Assembly: GCF_000223375.1 (NCBI RefSeq)
Contig: NC_017384.1
Coordinates: forward strand, 1,552,501 to 1,616,500
Direction: 5' to 3'
Length of the DNA: 64,000 nucleotides
Source of the DNA: Ketogulonicigenium vulgare WSH-001
Lineage (GTDB): Bacteria > Pseudomonadota > Alphaproteobacteria > Rhodobacterales > Rhodobacteraceae
Below the pieces are notes generated by a model. It was not told the DNA's origin, searched no databases, and saw only the letters and a list, made by a program, of their open reading frames with translations. Position 1 is the stretch's first letter. Each line of letters starts with the position of its first letter. The position numbers and the translations under genes were made by a program. Shown here piece by piece: positions 61,236-64,000 of the stretch.

Positions 61236-62015
61236 ATGCGCATTGCGACCTATAACATCAACGGCATCAAGGCGCGGCTAGAGACGGTCACCGAATGGCT
61301 GACCCGCGAATCCCCCGATGTGGCGATCTTTCAAGAGATCAAATCCGTCGACGAGGGCTTTCCCCGCAGCGCCATCGAGGATCTGGGCTATAATCTAGAG
61401 ACCCATGGCCAAAAGGGGTTCAATGGCGTTGCCATCGCCTCGAAACTGCCGATGGAGGATGTGACGCGCGGCCTGCCCGGCGATGACAACGACGAGCAGT
61501 CGCGCTGGATCGAGGCCACGGTGATCGGTAAGACCGCCGTGCGCATCTGCGGCCTTTACCTGCCCAATGGCAACCCCGCCCCCGGCCCGAAATATGACTA
61601 TAAGCTAGCATGGATGGAGCGTCTGCACAAACGTGCCGAGGCGTTGCTGGCGTCCGAGGAGCCCGCCTTTATGGCCGGCGATTACAACGTGATCCCGCAG
61701 GCCGAGGATGCCAAGAACCCCGCCGAATGGCTGGAGGATGCGCTTTATCTGCCGCAAACACGCGATGCGTTCCGCCGCATCCTGAACCTAGGCTTTACCG
61801 ATGCGTTTCGCGCCATCACCCAAGGGCCCGGGCATTATTCATTTTGGGATTTTCAGGCCGGTGCTTGGCAGCGCGACAATGGCATCCGTATCGACCATTT
61901 CCTGCTGACGCCGCAATGCGCTGATCTGCTGCAAAACGCATGGATCGAAAAGGATGCGCGGGGCAGGGAAAAGCCCTCGGATCACGTGCCGGTCTGGGTC
62001 GAGCTGGACGCCTGA
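61236..62015 (+). CDS. xthA: Exodeoxyribonuclease III / AP endonuclease
   Basis: A 259-residue EEP-fold nuclease for abasic sites in base-excision repair. It has the metal Glu in FQEIKSVDEGFP near 34, the YLPNGNP stretch, AGDYNVIPQAEDAKNP (about 148), DAFR...YSFWDFQAGAW and the terminal RIDHFLLTP...KPSDHVPVWVELD with the catalytic Asp-His. It runs 34 bp into the end of the opposing FAD monooxygenase gene. Confidence 0.96.
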   Translation: MRIATYNINGIKARLETVTEWLTRESPDVAIFQEIKSVDEGFPRSAIEDLGYNLETHGQKGFNGVAIASKLPMEDVTRGLPGDDNDEQSRWIEATVIGKTAVRICGLYLPNGNPAPGPKYDYKLAWMERLHKRAEALLASEEPAFMAGDYNVIPQAEDAKNPAEWLEDALYLPQTRDAFRRILNLGFTDAFRAITQGPGHYSFWDFQAGAWQRDNGIRIDHFLLTPQCADLLQNAWIEKDARGREKPSDHVPVWVELDA

Positions 62016-63115
62016 GACGGGTCAAACCCATACAGCCAATCCATCGACTGTAAAAAGCGCGCGGGCGCAAACCGCCCGATCATCCCCAATCCGCTATGCG
62101 CCAGCGCGCGGGCGGGGCCGCGCAGGTGGTAATTCTTGGCATTGCGATTTGCCGCTGCAATCGCGCGGCTGGTGCGTAGGATGCGCGCCGCTTCCCATGC
62201 CGCAAGATCATCGGCGGCCCCCAACGTCACCGCATCCTCGATCGCCAAATTCGCCCCCTGCGCCAGGAAAGGCAGCGTCGGATGGGCGGCATCGCCGATC
62301 ATCACCAGCCTGTCCGCGCGCCAAACCGGCGCGACCGGATGCAGGAACAGCCCCCACAGCATCGGCTGCGCGATCTGCCCCAGCATCATCGCCAATTCCG
62401 GCGCAGCATCGCAAAACGCGGCGCGCAGGTTTTCGGTGGCGTCGGGATGGCTCCATCCCTCGGGTGCCCAGGCCTTGCGCTCACGCACGGCGACGATGTT
62501 GATCTGGCCGTCCGGCAGCGGATAGGTGACAGCATGATGGCCGGGCAGCATCCAGATACGCGCCTCAGGCGGATGATCGCCCGCAATCACACCGCGCCAT
62601 GCGACTTGGCCGGAAAAGCGCGGCGTGCTGGGCGCAAGGCGCTGGCGCACGATGGAATGGACACCATCCGCACCAATGACCAGATCGTAATGTGCGGGAC
62701 TTGCGGCGGTCACCACCGCGCCATCGGGCGTTGCATCCAGAACCTGCTGGCCCGTGCGGATATCCACGCCCGCCCGCGTGCACGCATCGGCCAAAAGACC
62801 GATCAGCGTGCCGCGATGAAAGAAACGATAAGGGGGGCCGGAGAGCTGCGTCAGGTCAAAGCGGGCAATCGCCCTGCCCGTCACCCCATCATGGGGCGCG
62901 ACCGCCTGCGCGGTAAGACCCGCTGACAGATCAATCCCCAAGGCTTGCAAGCCCCGCGCACCGTTGGGCGTAATCTGCAGCCCCGCGCCAAATTCGCGAA
63001 TCTGCGGCGCGCGTTCGTAAAGTGTGACGCGCGCCCCGCGCTGTGCAAAAGCCAACGCGGCGCAGGTGCCAGCGATACCGCCGCCGATCACGGCGACGGA
63101 TCTATCGTCAGACAT
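61982..63115 (-). CDS. FAD-dependent aromatic-type monooxygenase
   Basis: A 377-residue class A flavoprotein monooxygenase like salicylate or 3-hydroxybenzoate 6-hydroxylases. It shows GGGIAGTCAALAFAQRGARV at the start, the DG motif LVIGADGVHSIVRQRL near 150 and the GD motif RLVMIGDAAHPTLPFLAQGANLAIEDA near 275. The substrate is not evident and no aromatic catabolic genes are adjacent. Its ATG overlaps the dksA stop by one base (TAATG). Confidence 0.87.
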   Translation of the reverse strand: MSDDRSVAVIGGGIAGTCAALAFAQRGARVTLYERAPQIREFGAGLQITPNGARGLQALGIDLSAGLTAQAVAPHDGVTGRAIARFDLTQLSGPPYRFFHRGTLIGLLADACTRAGVDIRTGQQVLDATPDGAVVTAASPAHYDLVIGADGVHSIVRQRLAPSTPRFSGQVAWRGVIAGDHPPEARIWMLPGHHAVTYPLPDGQINIVAVRERKAWAPEGWSHPDATENLRAAFCDAAPELAMMLGQIAQPMLWGLFLHPVAPVWRADRLVMIGDAAHPTLPFLAQGANLAIEDAVTLGAADDLAAWEAARILRTSRAIAAANRNAKNYHLRGPARALAHSGLGMIGRFAPARFLQSMDWLYGFDPSQASSSTQTGT

Positions 63116-63537
63116 TAGTCGTCACGATGTACTTTTTCGCGACGCTCATGCCGCTCTTGCGCCTCAAGGGTCATGGTGGCGGTCGGACGCGCATCCAGAC
63201 GCTTGAGCGAGATCGGCTCGCCCGTGATTTCGCAATAGCCGTATTCACCCTCGTCGATACGGCGCAGTGCGGCGTCGATCTTGCTGACCAGCTTGCGCTG
63301 GCGGTCGCGGGTGCGCAGTTCCAACGCGCGGTCGGTTTCCTCGCTGGCGCGATCGGCCAGATCGGGGATGTTGCGCGTTTGATCCTTCATGCCTTCGATC
63401 GTGTCGCGGCTGTCGCTGAGGAGATCAGCTTTCCAGCCCAGCAGCTTGCGCCGGAAGTATTCCAGCTGCAGATCGTTCATGAAGGGCTCATCCTCGGCGG
63501 GACGATAATCGTCGGGCAGAAATACTTCTGCTTTCAT
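63115..63537 (-). CDS. dksA: RNA polymerase-binding transcription factor DksA
   Basis: A 140-residue DksA: coiled-coil arms with the tip acidic pair region (DLADRASEETDRALELRTRDRQ) and the C-terminal finger EYGYCEITGEPISLKRLDARPTA. Of the four usual zinc cysteines only the first is kept (CEIT...MTLEA reads C, T, T, A). A one-cysteine DksA is known in Rhodobacter relatives and still works with RNA polymerase. GGGGAGCAG precedes the ATG. Confidence 0.95.
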   Translation of the reverse strand: MKAEVFLPDDYRPAEDEPFMNDLQLEYFRRKLLGWKADLLSDSRDTIEGMKDQTRNIPDLADRASEETDRALELRTRDRQRKLVSKIDAALRRIDEGEYGYCEITGEPISLKRLDARPTATMTLEAQERHERREKVHRDD

Positions 63538-63777
63538 GGCTGCTCCCCTGTCATTCGCAAGCCAGCGCCCGGGTTTTGACCTGCGCCAGCTCCCCTGATG
63601 AGCGGCTATTAGCGTCCTGTCAGAACAAAGTCACGCGACAATTGCGTTTCACTGAATATGCGGCTCATCACTTCACCATTTGCTGAAACAGGTGGCAGTT
63701 TCGTGACCGGTATGGACAGAACAGACCACAACAGCTAGGGCATGAGGCAGATTGCAACACTTTATGCGGACAAAACC

Positions 63778-63948
63778 ATGCTCCTTCCCCTTGCTGGTCT
63801 GATACTGGGCGCCGCCCTTGGCGCATGGCGCGCATCGCGTCGTGGTGGCAAGGCGCTGGATCTGGCGCAATGGGCGGCGGTTCACGGGGTGTTCGGCTTT
63901 ATCATCGGCGTCACCGCGCTGATCGTTATCACCCGCATGGCCAGCTAA
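63778..63948 (+). CDS. Small membrane protein, unknown function
   Basis: A 56-residue protein (68 if started at the ATG at 63742) with two membrane segments: LLPLAGLILGAALGAW and FGFIIGVTALIVITRM, separated by a basic loop. The shorter start begins at the first membrane segment and seems more natural. I do not recognise a named family. Its end is 9 bp before a further plus-strand start, so the two are probably an operon. Confidence 0.5.
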   Translation: MLLPLAGLILGAALGAWRASRRGGKALDLAQWAAVHGVFGFIIGVTALIVITRMAS

Positions 63949-63957
63949 GGCGCCGCG

Positions 63958-64000
63958 GTGCTGCGCCTGCTGCCCTTTGTCCTGCTGATCGCCTGGCCGC
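63958..64000 (+). CDS. Start of an exported or membrane protein, cut by window edge
   Basis: A GTG at 63958 opens a frame reading (M)LRLLPFVLLIAWP to the window end, a typical signal-peptide start. Only 14 codons are visible, so nothing can be said of function, and the start itself is provisional. Confidence 0.35.
   Translation, partial: MLRLLPFVLLIAWP

Overview
The window is a gene-dense, high-GC chromosomal stretch from an alphaproteobacterium, almost certainly of the Rhodobacteraceae. Pointers are the rplU-rpmA-GNAT-obgE-proB-proA order, a GapR (DUF2312) gene, a DUF5930-type M23 peptidase beside a bactofilin, an orphan FliM/FliN-like gene beside dgt, GTTC-N7-GTTC LexA boxes, and two small-RNA loci whose layout matches ones described in Rhodobacter sphaeroides (CcsR/'cuckoo' and UpsM). 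Gene content could fit Ketogulonicigenium, but I cannot prove genus. There is no tRNA, rRNA, insertion sequence, prophage block or CRISPR array. Most genes are on the minus strand.

Layout. 1-4.4 kb: proA (cut by the window edge), proB, obgE, a GNAT acetyltransferase, then L27 and L21. 4.5-8.7 kb: DUF2059 protein and uvrA, divergent from a small GFA-family protein across a LexA box. 8.7-15.8 kb: lpdA, an MFS transporter, queA and a very large AsmA/YhdP-like envelope protein. 15.9-18.4 kb (plus): a Bcp peroxiredoxin and an M23 endopeptidase-bactofilin pair. 18.4-22.6 kb: an orphan GTA spike-base homologue, a persulfide-dioxygenase-like MBL protein, an alpha/beta hydrolase, a cyclophilin and lrgAB. 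22.6-30.3 kb: mraZ-rsmH-ftsL-ftsI-murE-murF-mraY. 31-42.6 kb: mrp, a CCTCCTCCC hairpin array, BenE-type and LysE-type transporters, uvrD behind a second LexA box, pyruvate carboxylase and acetyl-CoA synthetase. 42.7-56.2 kb: ftsW-murG-murC-murB-ddl-ftsQ-ftsA-ftsZ-lpxC-bamD-recN. 56.3-64 kb: BaiN-like flavoprotein, gapR, a small membrane protein, an ArsR regulator, the FliM-like orphan, dgt, an A-type Fe-S carrier, xthA, a FAD monooxygenase, dksA and two small genes at the edge.

How it fits together. The core is the division and cell wall (dcw) cluster, but it is in two blocks about 12 kb apart, with the distal block placed upstream of the proximal one and murD absent. Both blocks read on the minus strand, with mostly overlapping or abutting genes. 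The proximal block is preceded by a long leader with a strong intrinsic terminator about 90 nt before mraZ, as in UpsM. DNA repair (uvrA, uvrD, recN, xthA) and envelope functions (AsmA-like, LytM/bactofilin, BamD, LpxC, LrgAB) surround it.

The most interesting non-coding signal is a tandem array of three hairpins at 32.53-32.65 kb, each with CCTCCTCCC (an anti-Shine-Dalgarno sequence) in its loop. It matches the CcsR/cuckoo sRNA family but I found no DUF1127 gene beside it. I did not find a convincing wholly new multigene system. The best leads are the sRNA array without its usual partner, the rearranged dcw cluster with its leader, and the orphan GTA and flagellar-switch homologues.
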